Of a stretch of 6,296 bases of DNA, positions 1 to 6,011 are shown one piece after another (position 1 is the first letter of the stretch; each line of letters starts with the position of its first letter). The notes below the pieces were generated by a model. The model was not told where the DNA came from, made no database searches, and was given only the letters and a program-made list of their open reading frames with translations. Made by a program: the position numbers and the translations under genes. This DNA is from Marinosulfonomonas sp. (GTDB lineage Bacteria; Pseudomonadota; Alphaproteobacteria; Rhodobacterales; Rhodobacteraceae): the NCBI GenBank assembly GCA_015494385.1, contig WGBJ01000271.1, forward strand, positions 1 through 6,296, read 5' to 3'.

Positions 1-690
1 AACAAGGAAATATCGCCATCCATGCAGGTGCTGATGGTGAAATTCATGCAGGTGATCCTGTATGGCGCGGCCTTTTTTATCGGGCTAAAAGCCGTCGGGT
101 TCGACCTGACCGGTCTTGCCGTTCTATCCGGCGCCATCGGTATCGGCCTTGGGTTCGGTTTGCAAAAGGTGGTGTCGAACCTTGTGTCGGGCATCATCAT
201 CCTGCTGGATAAATCCATCAAACCGGGCGATGTGATTTCGCTGGGCGATACCTTTGGCTGGATCAACACGCTGGGCGCGCGCTATGCCTCGGTTGTGACG
301 CGGGACGGGCGGGAATACCTGATCCCGAACGAGGATTTGATCACCAATCAGGTGGTCAACTGGTCCCACACCAATGATTTCGTGCGGCTGGATATCCATT
401 TCGGCACCGCCTATTCGGACGACCCGCATAAGGTGCGTAAACTGGCGTGCGAGGCCGCCGCCTCGGTTGATCGCGTGCTGGCGATGCGCCCGCCGGTTTG
501 CCATATCGTCGGCTTTGGTGATAGTTCGGTCGATTACATCCTGCGTTTCTGGATCACCGACCCGACCGGCGGCCTGACCAACATCCGCGGCAATGTGTTT
601 CTGGCCCTTTGGGATACCTTCAAGGAAAACGATATCTCGATCCCCTTCCCGCAGCGCGAGGTAAAGCTGCTTGAGGAGCCTGCAAAATGA
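1..690 (+). CDS. MscS-family mechanosensitive ion channel, 3' part (5' end outside window)
   Basis: The reading frame is open from base 1 and ends with TGA at 688-690, so 229 C-terminal residues are visible and the true start lies upstream; the ATG at 22 is internal. Visible residues about 15-33 form a hydrophobic helix. The next stretch (about 35-65) is rich in Gly/Ala and contains GIGLGFGLQ and SNLVSG, which matches the pore-lining TM3 helix of MscS channels. It is followed by the family's beta domain, with KPGDVI, a TRDGREYLIPN segment and NQVVNWS, and then the alpha/beta cytoplasmic vestibule domain ending near IPFPQREV. The family forms inner-membrane heptamers that open under membrane tension and release osmolytes during hypo-osmotic shock. 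The N-terminal membrane helices cannot be seen, so the MscS subclass is undetermined. The stop codon overlaps the amidase start (ATGA), which suggests co-transcription. Confidence 0.92.
   Translation, partial: NKEISPSMQVLMVKFMQVILYGAAFFIGLKAVGFDLTGLAVLSGAIGIGLGFGLQKVVSNLVSGIIILLDKSIKPGDVISLGDTFGWINTLGARYASVVTRDGREYLIPNEDLITNQVVNWSHTNDFVRLDIHFGTAYSDDPHKVRKLACEAAASVDRVLAMRPPVCHIVGFGDSSVDYILRFWITDPTGGLTNIRGNVFLALWDTFKENDISIPFPQREVKLLEEPAK
673..678 (+). promoter_or_regulatory. Ribosome binding site of the amidase gene
   Basis: GAGGAG lies 8 bases before the ATG at 687 and inside the end of the upstream mscS-like gene. It supports 687 as the start and fits translational coupling between the two genes. 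Confidence 0.7.
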
Positions 691-2093
691 TCCTGAATAA
701 TGATGCAACAGGTATCCTTGCGGCGCTGGCCAATAGGGACATATCCGCCGCCGACCTGATGGCCCAAACCCTCGACCACATCGACACTGTAAACCCCGCC
801 GTAAACGCCATCGTTGCCCTGCGCCCTGCCGATGATCTGATGGCCGAGGCCAAAGCCGCCGATACCATGCCCCCCAAAGGCCCGCTGCACGGCCTGCCGA
901 TTGCCATCAAGGACCTTGCCGAAACCAAGGGTGTGCAAACCACCTATGGATCGCCCATATTCGCCGATAACATCCCGACCGCCGACAGCCTGATGGTGGC
1001 CCGCATCCGCGCGGCCGGCGCGATTATCATCGGCAAAACCAACACGCCGGAATTCGGCCTAGGCTCGCACAGCTTCAACCCCGTCTATGGCACCACCCTC
1101 AATCCTTATGACACCAGCCGTTCCGCAGGCGGTTCCAGCGGTGGCGCGGCGGTGGCGCTGGCCACGCGGATGCTGGCGCTGGCCGATGGTTCGGACATGA
1201 TGGGGTCACTGCGCAATCCGGCGGCATGGAACAATGTCTACGGGTTCAGGCCCTCATACGGGATGGTGCCAAGTGACCCCATCGGCGACACCTTCCTGCA
1301 CCAGCTGTCCACCAACGGCCCGATGGCCCGCAGCATCCGCGACCTATCGTTGTTGTTGCAAATCATCGGCACACCGGACGCGCGCCTGCCGCACAGTATG
1401 GCCGCCTTCCAGCCCCTGCCCGACACGTCCACCATGTCCGGCACCACCATCGGCTGGGTTGGCGACTGGGGTGGGTATTACCCGATGGACCCCGAAATCC
1501 TGACGCTTTGCGAAACCGCGCTGGAACAGATGCGCGAAATGGGGGCCACCGTGGAGCCCTTCACCCCGCCCATCGCGCCGGAACAGTTATGGCAGTCATG
1601 GACCACCCTGCGCAGTTGGGCCATCGCCGCCAAACAGGCCCCGCTTTACCAGAACCCGAAAACCCGCGATCTGTTGAAACCCGAAATGCTGTGGGAGATC
1701 GAGCGCGGCTTGTCCCTGTCCCCGCTGGACATCCACAACGCCAGCGTGATCCGCAGTAAATGGTTCGCCACATTCGCCAGCCAGACCGAAGTTGACATGA
1801 TGGCCCTGCCATCTGCCCAGATATTCGCGTTCAACGCCGACTGGCACTGGCCCAAAACCGTGATGACCCGCGACATGGACACCTATCACCGCTGGATGGA
1901 GGTGGTTGTGCCTGCTTCCCTCACTGGACTGCCCGCGCTAAACGTGCCTGTGGGGTTCGGCAAACAGGGGCTGCCGGCAGGACTGCAACTGATCGGCCAG
2001 CGCGGTGCAGATGCCCGCATTCTGCAACTTGGCCAGACATGGCACACCGCCACCGACTGGCCCAATCAGCACCCGCCGCATTTCCCCCCTTGA
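687..2093 (+). CDS. Amidase-signature family hydrolase
   Basis: This 468-residue protein belongs to the amidase signature family of Ser-cisSer-Lys hydrolases, which cleave amide bonds in small amides, acyl amides or Glu-tRNA. The triad is readable: K75 in PIAIKD, S150 in AGGSSGG (the cis-Ser) and S174 in MMGSLRNPA (the nucleophile). The intervals of 75 and 24 residues equal those of the fatty acid amide hydrolase triad (K142, S217, S241). The usual DxGGSIR is here DMMGSLR, so Met replaces the first Gly of the pair. No signal peptide is evident, so it is probably cytoplasmic. The start at 687 has a good ribosome binding site and overlaps the mscS-like stop by 4 bases. Substrate cannot be read from sequence. 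GatA is less likely because no gatB or gatC is nearby and the protein shows the DMMGS variant. An annotation as 'amidase' or 'aryl-acylamidase-like' is as far as I would go. Confidence 0.93.
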   Translation: MILNNDATGILAALANRDISAADLMAQTLDHIDTVNPAVNAIVALRPADDLMAEAKAADTMPPKGPLHGLPIAIKDLAETKGVQTTYGSPIFADNIPTADSLMVARIRAAGAIIIGKTNTPEFGLGSHSFNPVYGTTLNPYDTSRSAGGSSGGAAVALATRMLALADGSDMMGSLRNPAAWNNVYGFRPSYGMVPSDPIGDTFLHQLSTNGPMARSIRDLSLLLQIIGTPDARLPHSMAAFQPLPDTSTMSGTTIGWVGDWGGYYPMDPEILTLCETALEQMREMGATVEPFTPPIAPEQLWQSWTTLRSWAIAAKQAPLYQNPKTRDLLKPEMLWEIERGLSLSPLDIHNASVIRSKWFATFASQTEVDMMALPSAQIFAFNADWHWPKTVMTRDMDTYHRWMEVVVPASLTGLPALNVPVGFGKQGLPAGLQLIGQRGADARILQLGQTWHTATDWPNQHPPHFPP

Positions 2094-2120
2094 ACCCGAA
2101 CAAACACAGGCCCATAAGCG

Positions 2121-2157
2121 CACATTGAGATTTACCGAATCCGGTGCTACCAATGTG
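2121..2157 (+). other. Nested dyad / small hairpin between the amidase gene and rsfS
   Basis: CACATTG (2121-2127) is the exact reverse complement of CAATGTG (2151-2157). Inside it, ACCG (2134-2137) pairs with CGGT (2142-2145) around a four-base loop. The two dyads share almost the same centre (about 2139). In RNA this would be a 37-base hairpin of 7 bp, an internal loop and 4 bp. It lies in the 97-base gap, 33 bases before the rsfS start. It could be an operator, a leader structure or chance; there is no directly following T-run, so it is not a convincing terminator. Confidence 0.35.
2125..2153 (+). promoter_or_regulatory. Weak sigma-70-like promoter candidate for rsfS-rlmH
   Basis: TTGAGA at 2125-2130 resembles a -35 box and is followed after 17 bases by TACCAA at 2148-2153, a poor -10 match. 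The gap before rsfS and the unrelated function of the upstream amidase make a promoter somewhere here plausible, but these boxes are weak. They overlap the nested dyad, so if both are real the dyad could affect promoter use. Confidence 0.25.
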
Positions 2158-2177
2158 GCACAACCCGCGCTTTTCTT

Positions 2178-2184
2178 AAGGAGG
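2178..2184 (+). promoter_or_regulatory. Strong ribosome binding site fixing the TTG start of rsfS
   Basis: AAGGAGG is a near-perfect Shine-Dalgarno sequence. It ends 6 bases before the in-frame TTG at 2191 and decides the start. The first in-frame ATG (2005) lies inside the amidase gene and would add 62 residues that do not belong to the family. Confidence 0.85.
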
Positions 2185-2190
2185 ACAGGT

Positions 2191-2550
2191 TTGTCCAGCA
2201 CAGTTAAAAAGGTTTCAGGCAAAGCCCTGCTTGAAAGCATCCTATCCTCGCTTGACGATAACAAAGCCGAAGATGTGATTTCGATTGACCTGAAGGGCAA
2301 ATCCGAGATCGCCGATTTCATGATCGTTTGCTCTGGCCGCTCCTCGCGGCAGGTCAGTGCGATTGCGGAAAAGCTGTCGGATGACCTGAAACAGAAGTTC
2401 GAGATTTACCCCAAGATCGAAGGCAAGGAACAGGGCGACTGGGTGCTGATCGATGCGGGCGATGTGATCGTGCATGTGTTCCGCCCCGAAGTGCGCGAAT
2501 TCTACCAGCTTGAAAAGCTGTGGCAGGGGGCCGGCCCCGGAGACGCCTGA
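2191..2550 (+). CDS. rsfS: Ribosomal silencing factor RsfS (Iojap family)
   Basis: From the TTG at 2191 the product is 119 residues, the usual size for RsfS. RsfS binds ribosomal protein uL14 on the 50S subunit, prevents joining with 30S and so lowers translation when nutrients are short. Family signatures are visible: [18 protein letters not shown] near the N terminus, the [23 protein letters not shown] core (residues about 33-55), [16 protein letters not shown] (82-97) and the closing [10 protein letters not shown] (102-111). The start is set by AAGGAGG just upstream. Its TGA (2548-2550) shares its last base with the rlmH ATG, so the two are almost certainly translated in a coupled way. In many bacteria nadD sits just before rsfS; here an amidase gene does instead. 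Confidence 0.95.
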   Translation: MSSTVKKVSGKALLESILSSLDDNKAEDVISIDLKGKSEIADFMIVCSGRSSRQVSAIAEKLSDDLKQKFEIYPKIEGKEQGDWVLIDAGDVIVHVFRPEVREFYQLEKLWQGAGPGDA

Positions 2551-3020
2551 TGCGTGTCCACATCTGCGCCGTTGGCCGGATGCGCGCCGGACCCGAGCGC
2601 GAATTACTGGATGATTACCTGAAACGGTTTGACCGCACGGGGCGTGGCCTGGGCCTTGGCCCTGTAACCATGCACGAGGTCGAGGACAAAAAAGGTGGCG
2701 GTCAGGACGCCGAGGCAGTTCTGCTGGAACGCGCCATTCCCAAAGGGGCGATGATCTGCGCAATGGACGAGCGGGGCCGCGTTATGCCCTCGCCGGAGTT
2801 TGCCGGCAAGCTGGGTGGCTGGCGCGATCAGGGTGTATCCGATCTGGCCTTTGTGATTGGTGGTGCGGACGGGATTGCCAAAGACTTGCGAAACCGTGCG
2901 GATTTCAAACTGTCCTTTGGCGCAATGGTCTGGCCCCACATGCTGGCGCGGGTGATGCTAAGCGAACAGTTGTATCGTGCATCATCAATACTGGCAGGGG
3001 CGCCGTATCATCGGGGGTGA
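2550..3020 (+). CDS. rlmH: 23S rRNA (pseudouridine1915-N3)-methyltransferase RlmH
   Basis: The start is the ATG at 2550, inside the TGATG overlap with rsfS; an earlier in-frame ATG at 2520 would only add residues read from rsfS in another frame. The product is 156 residues, close to the 155 of the E. coli protein. RlmH is a homodimeric SPOUT (alpha/beta knot) enzyme that uses S-adenosylmethionine to methylate N3 of pseudouridine 1915 in helix 69 of 23S rRNA, acting on assembled 70S ribosomes. Visible signatures are [11 protein letters not shown] at the N terminus, CAMDERGR followed by SPEFA (70-85), the SAM-site loop FVIGGADG (101-108) and the C-terminal run [23 protein letters not shown] to APYHRG, where Y153 and H154 are the conserved tail. 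The pairing with rsfS is common in bacteria. Confidence 0.96.
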   Translation: MRVHICAVGRMRAGPERELLDDYLKRFDRTGRGLGLGPVTMHEVEDKKGGGQDAEAVLLERAIPKGAMICAMDERGRVMPSPEFAGKLGGWRDQGVSDLAFVIGGADGIAKDLRNRADFKLSFGAMVWPHMLARVMLSEQLYRASSILAGAPYHRG

Positions 3021-3046
3021 CCCGAAGCGCTATACCTTATAGAAAC

Positions 3047-3055
3047 TGCTATAAT
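3047..3055 (+). promoter_or_regulatory. Extended -10 promoter candidate upstream of the inverted-repeat element
   Basis: TGCTATAAT is a perfect TGN-TATAAT extended -10 motif. No good -35 box lies 16-18 bases upstream, which extended -10 promoters can tolerate. Transcription would begin near 3061-3064, right at the outer edge of the inverted-repeat element. A small dyad, CTATA-CCT-TATAG (3030-3042), sits just upstream. The promoter could drive a structured RNA, gpmI by read-through, or both. Confidence 0.45.
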
Positions 3056-3070
3056 ACCTCTCCCGTTCGC

Positions 3071-3100
3071 AAAAATGGCAGCGCCCGACCTGGAGGGCGC
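3071..3100 (-). terminator. Possible intrinsic terminator, minus strand (left arm)
   Basis: Read on the minus strand, GCGCCC and GGGCGC form a 6-bp GC stem with an 8-base loop, followed after five bases by a run of five T (3075-3071). No minus-strand gene in the window needs it, so it may simply reflect the symmetry of the element. Confidence 0.35.
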
Positions 3101-3174
3101 ATTTTACCGTGAGTTAAGCATGCGGGGCAGTTGTACGGGAACTGCGACGCATAATCTGATTGCCCCGCTGCATA

Positions 3175-3210
3175 GCGCCCTCCATGGGGAGGTCGGGCGC
3201 TGTCATTTTT
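3175..3210 (+). terminator. Likely intrinsic terminator downstream of rlmH or of an element transcript
   Basis: GCGCCC (3175-3180) pairs with GGGCGC (3195-3200), with extra pairing of TCC (3181-3183) to GGA (3188-3190). TGTCA and then five T follow (3206-3210). The T-run is offset from the stem by five bases, so strength is uncertain. It would end transcription from rsfS-rlmH or from the extended -10 promoter at 3047. It competes structurally with the long pairing of the two arms. Confidence 0.5.
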
Positions 3211-3223
3211 GCAAAATGACGGG

Positions 3224-3334
3224 TACAAGTGGACATCTTGCGTGTCATTGCTGTCTGCTCATTCCCCCAAGCCAGTTGCCCTCTCCTCTTTACGGTCGTA
3301 AAACACCCCTGACCTTCCAAAAGGGACCACACCC
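3224..3334 (+). promoter_or_regulatory. gpmI upstream region with weak promoter candidate and ribosome binding site
   Basis: This stretch between the inverted-repeat element and gpmI holds no gene. The best promoter-like pair I can see is TTGCCC (3276-3281), 17 bases, then TAAAAC (3299-3304), a partial match to consensus on both boxes. AAGGGA (3321-3326) lies 8 bases before the gpmI ATG and serves as the ribosome binding site. Since the region upstream may terminate transcription, a gpmI promoter in this stretch is plausible but its exact location is unproven. Confidence 0.3.
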
Positions 3335-4861
3335 ATGACCACACCCAAACCCGTCGTTCTTTGTATCCTTGATGGCTGGGGCATCCGCGAGGCAGACAAT
3401 GCCAACGCCCCCGCCCTTGCCGATACGCCGAATTTTGACCGTATTATGCGTGACTGTCCGTCATCGCAACTGATCACGCACGGCCCCGATGTGGGCCTGC
3501 CCAGCGGGCAGATGGGGAACTCCGAGGTGGGGCATACCAATATCGGCGCTGGCCGTGTGGTGCCGATGGATCTGGGAATGATCGATCTGGCGATCGAGGA
3601 TGGCAGCTTTTTCAAAAACCCCGCCCTGCTGGATTTCATTGACACGCTGAAGGCATCGGGCGGCACCGCGCATCTGTCCACTCTGGTGTCGGATGGCGGG
3701 GTGCATGGCCATATCAACCACATCATCGCCGCCGCGCAGTTAATTACAGCAGCGGGCGTTCCCGTGCTGGTGCATGCCCTGACCGACGGGCGCGATGTGC
3801 CGCCGCAATCGGCTGCGGATTTCATCAATGATCTGCTGAACCGCCTGCCCGAAGGGGCGCAGGTCGCCACCGTGATCGGCCGCTATTACGCGATGGATCG
3901 CGACAATCGCTGGGAACGGGTGCAACTGGCCTATGAGGCGATGGTGCACGGCAAGGGGCTGAAGGCCGATACCGCGGCGGATGCCGTTGCCCAATCCTAT
4001 GCCCGCGACGAGGTCGACGAATTCATCAAACCCACGGTGATTGCCGGCTACAAAGGGATGCAGGATGGCGACGGGCTATTCTTCCTCAGTTTCCGCGCCG
4101 ACCGCGCCCGTGAAATACTGGCGGCCATCGGTCAGCCGGATTTCGATGCCTTTGACCCCGCACCACGCCCCAAATTGGTGGCGATGCTGGGAATGGTCGA
4201 ATATTCCGACAAGCATAACGCCTATATGACCACCGTTTTCCCCAAACGTGATCTGGTGAACACGCTGGGGGCATGGGTGGCCAAACAGGGGTTGCGCCAG
4301 TTCCGGCTGGCGGAAACCGAAAAATACCCGCATGTCACCTTTTTCCTGAATGGCGGCAAAGAAGAGCCGGAAAAGGGCGAGGACCGCTATATGGCCCAAA
4401 GTCCCAAGGTCGCCACCTATGACCTGCAACCGGAAATGTCGGCCGCCGAGGTGACCGATCATCTGGTGCAGGCAATCAACGATCGCTATGATCTGATCGT
4501 CGTCAATTACGCCAACCCCGATATGGTGGGCCACACCGGCAGCATTCCCGCCGCAATCAAGGCCTGCGAAGCGGTGGACCGGGGGTTGGGCCGCGCATTG
4601 GCCGCATTGGAAAAAGTTGGCGGCGCGATCATCGTCACCGCTGACCACGGCAATTGCGAAACCATGATCGATCCCGAAACCGGCGGACCGCACACAGCCC
4701 ACACCACCAACCCCGTGCCGGTGATCATGGTGGGCGGACCCAAAGGTGCGACGTTGCATCAAGGCCGTCTATCGGACCTTGCGCCGACATTGCTGGACCT
4801 GATGAACCTGCCCAAGCCACCGGAAATGACCGGTCACAGCCTGATCGACAAACCGGCCTGA
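3335..4861 (+). CDS. gpmI: 2,3-bisphosphoglycerate-independent phosphoglycerate mutase
   Basis: The 508-residue product is the full usual length of the cofactor-independent mutase, which interconverts 3- and 2-phosphoglycerate in glycolysis and gluconeogenesis using two Mn ions and a phosphoserine intermediate. It is a cytoplasmic member of the alkaline phosphatase superfamily. Readable active-site residues are D13 in LDGWG, S63 in MGNSEVGH (the phosphorylated serine), H124 in SDGGVHGH, D151 and D154/R153 in TDGRD, R254/D256/R257 in SFRADRARE, K330 near EKYPH, D396 and H400 in NPDMVGH, D437 and H438 in TADHGN and H456 in HTAHT. All metal ligands known from the Bacillus enzyme have counterparts. 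The ATG at 3335 follows AAGGGA by 8 bases. The stop (4859-4861) shares a base with the envC-like start, a coupling that matches the known gpmM-envC adjacency in E. coli. Confidence 0.98.
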   Translation: MTTPKPVVLCILDGWGIREADNANAPALADTPNFDRIMRDCPSSQLITHGPDVGLPSGQMGNSEVGHTNIGAGRVVPMDLGMIDLAIEDGSFFKNPALLDFIDTLKASGGTAHLSTLVSDGGVHGHINHIIAAAQLITAAGVPVLVHALTDGRDVPPQSAADFINDLLNRLPEGAQVATVIGRYYAMDRDNRWERVQLAYEAMVHGKGLKADTAADAVAQSYARDEVDEFIKPTVIAGYKGMQDGDGLFFLSFRADRAREILAAIGQPDFDAFDPAPRPKLVAMLGMVEYSDKHNAYMTTVFPKRDLVNTLGAWVAKQGLRQFRLAETEKYPHVTFFLNGGKEEPEKGEDRYMAQSPKVATYDLQPEMSAAEVTDHLVQAINDRYDLIVVNYANPDMVGHTGSIPAAIKACEAVDRGLGRALAALEKVGGAIIVTADHGNCETMIDPETGGPHTAHTTNPVPVIMVGGPKGATLHQGRLSDLAPTLLDLMNLPKPPEMTGHSLIDKPA

Positions 4862-5994
4862 TGCGGCGCCTGTTCCTGACCATAGCGTTGCTTTTGTCGG
4901 CCCCCGCAACATGGGCCGAACCGGATGCCGCGTTTCTGGCCAAACGGGCCGCATCACAGTTGAACGCAGCGTCATTGGCGCTGCGGCAGGCGGAAAAGGC
5001 CAGCGACCGGATAGCGGCGCTGACCCAGACCGTTCAGGCCTATGAATCCGGTCTGGTTGCGATGCGCAAAGGTATGCGTCACGCCGCCATTCGCCAACAA
5101 TCGCTGCAACTGGAATTCGATGCCAAGCGCGACGACATCGCCGGGTTGCTGGGCGTTCTGATGAGCATGGAGTCCACATCCCCCCCGCTGTTGATGTTGC
5201 ACCCCGCCGGCCCGATCGGCACCGCGCGTTCCGGCATGATCCTGTCCGAAGTCACCCCCGCCCTGCAGGCACAGGCCGAAGAATTGCGCGGCCAGCTGGA
5301 AGAAGTGACGCTGCTGCACAGCCTTCAGCAAAGCTCGGCCGAGGTGTTGGCAAACGGGTTGAAAGAGGTGCAGACCGCCCGCACCCGCCTGTCACAGGCC
5401 ATTTCCGAGCGCACCGATCTGCCGCGCAAATTCACCGAAGACCCCGTGAAAACCGCAATCCTGCTGGACAGCAGCGAAACGCTGCAAGGGTTCGCCAGCG
5501 GGCTGTCCCACCTTGCCGATGATGGCGAGCGGGAAATTGATCTGCCCGTGTTTGCCGACGCCAAAGGCACCCTGCCGCTGCCCGTCAATGGCACCATCCT
5601 GCGCCATTATAACGAAGCCGACGCCGCCGGTATCCGCCGCCCCGGCCTGCTGATCGCCACCCGCCCGCTGTCCATCGTCACGACACCTTGGGCCGCCACG
5701 ATCCGTTATCGCGGGCCGCTGCTGGACTACGGAAACGTGATGATCCTGGAACCATCAAACGGTTACCTTCTGGTGCTGGCTGGTCTAGAACAGGTCTACG
5801 GCGAAATCGGCGAAGTCCTGCAAGCAGGCGCGCCGGTGGGGCTGATGGGCGGAAATGCACCGAATAATAGCGATTTTTTGTCACTTTCCGGTGATAGCGC
5901 TGGTTCAACCCGAACAGAAACGCTCTATATAGAACTAAGACACGGGAAAGAGACGGTGGACCCCGAACCATGGTTCGCCCCGAAACCGGACTAA
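4861..5994 (+). CDS. envC: EnvC-like murein hydrolase activator (coiled coil plus degenerate LytM/M23 domain)
   Basis: The start is the ATG at 4861, in a TGATG overlap with gpmI; the open frame extends back to 4654 but that part lies in gpmI. The 377-residue product begins with a signal peptide, MRRLFLTIALLLSAPATWA, cleaved probably after residue 19, so it is periplasmic. Residues about 27-100 and 130-215 are Ala/Leu/Gln/Glu-rich helices typical of EnvC coiled coils. Residues about 239-373 form an M23/LytM-like domain ending in LYIELRHGKETVDPEPWF. The zinc ligands of active M23 enzymes are missing: the HxGxD region reads RPGLL (R260, L264) and the HxH motif reads TLY (T354, Y356). This fits EnvC proteins, which lack peptidase activity and instead activate cell-wall amidases at the division site with FtsEX. 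Partner amidase and FtsEX are not in the window, so the role is inferred from family. ctpA follows after 17 bases. Confidence 0.9.
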   Translation: MRRLFLTIALLLSAPATWAEPDAAFLAKRAASQLNAASLALRQAEKASDRIAALTQTVQAYESGLVAMRKGMRHAAIRQQSLQLEFDAKRDDIAGLLGVLMSMESTSPPLLMLHPAGPIGTARSGMILSEVTPALQAQAEELRGQLEEVTLLHSLQQSSAEVLANGLKEVQTARTRLSQAISERTDLPRKFTEDPVKTAILLDSSETLQGFASGLSHLADDGEREIDLPVFADAKGTLPLPVNGTILRHYNEADAAGIRRPGLLIATRPLSIVTTPWAATIRYRGPLLDYGNVMILEPSNGYLLVLAGLEQVYGEIGEVLQAGAPVGLMGGNAPNNSDFLSLSGDSAGSTRTETLYIELRHGKETVDPEPWFAPKPD

Positions 5995-6011
5995 GCAAGG
6001 ATTAGGAAACT

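Larger units (their letters stand above)
3062..3223. repeat. Long imperfect inverted repeat element, MITE-like or structured RNA
   Basis: Bases 3069-3091 pair with 3190-3212 over 23 positions, with one mismatch at 3078/3203 that is a G-U pair in RNA. Bases 3092-3100 pair with 3175-3183 without mismatch, giving 32 pairs interrupted by a six-base bulge on the right arm (3184-3189). A short CCCGT (3062-3066) and ACGGG (3219-3223) extend the symmetry outward. Each arm is also a small hairpin of its own, GCGCCC...GGGCGC (3081-3100 and 3175-3200). The 74-base centre (3101-3174) contains a second dyad, GCGGGGCA (3122-3129) with TGCCCCGC (3161-3168), and a small CAGTT/AACTG dyad (3128-3132 with 3140-3144). 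No convincing target-site duplication or coding frame is seen. The layout fits a small non-autonomous mobile or palindromic repeat, or the gene of a folded RNA of about 150 nucleotides. Confidence 0.75.

Noticed and set aside
124..708. A 194-codon minus-strand frame opposite the MscS-like gene
   Set aside because: The plus-strand frame encodes unmistakable MscS motifs across the same bases, so the minus frame is a shadow.
3062..3210. The intergenic element as 6S RNA
   Set aside because: Size and paired ends are similar, but the near-perfect 32-pair stem lacks the bulges and open central bubble typical of 6S RNA, and the usual neighbouring gene is absent.
3054..3231. Target-site duplication flanking the inverted repeat
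   Set aside because: The flanks (TACC on the left, TACA on the right) match too little to call a duplication.
3075..3338. An 87-codon open frame across the intergenic element
   Set aside because: It runs through the inverted repeat, has no ribosome binding site, overlaps the gpmI start and shows no protein-like pattern.
3259..3870. A 203-codon minus-strand frame spanning the gpmI upstream region and start
   Set aside because: It is the antisense shadow of gpmI, a clear full-length gene; its composition reflects gpmI codons read backwards.
4076..4762. A 228-codon minus-strand frame inside gpmI
   Set aside because: The protein is His/Gly-rich in the way typical of antisense frames in GC-rich genes, and it lies wholly inside gpmI.
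4654..4860. An N-terminal extension of the EnvC-like protein starting inside gpmI
   Set aside because: The extension would sit in front of a clear signal peptide, and the ATG at 4861 in the TGATG overlap is the natural start.
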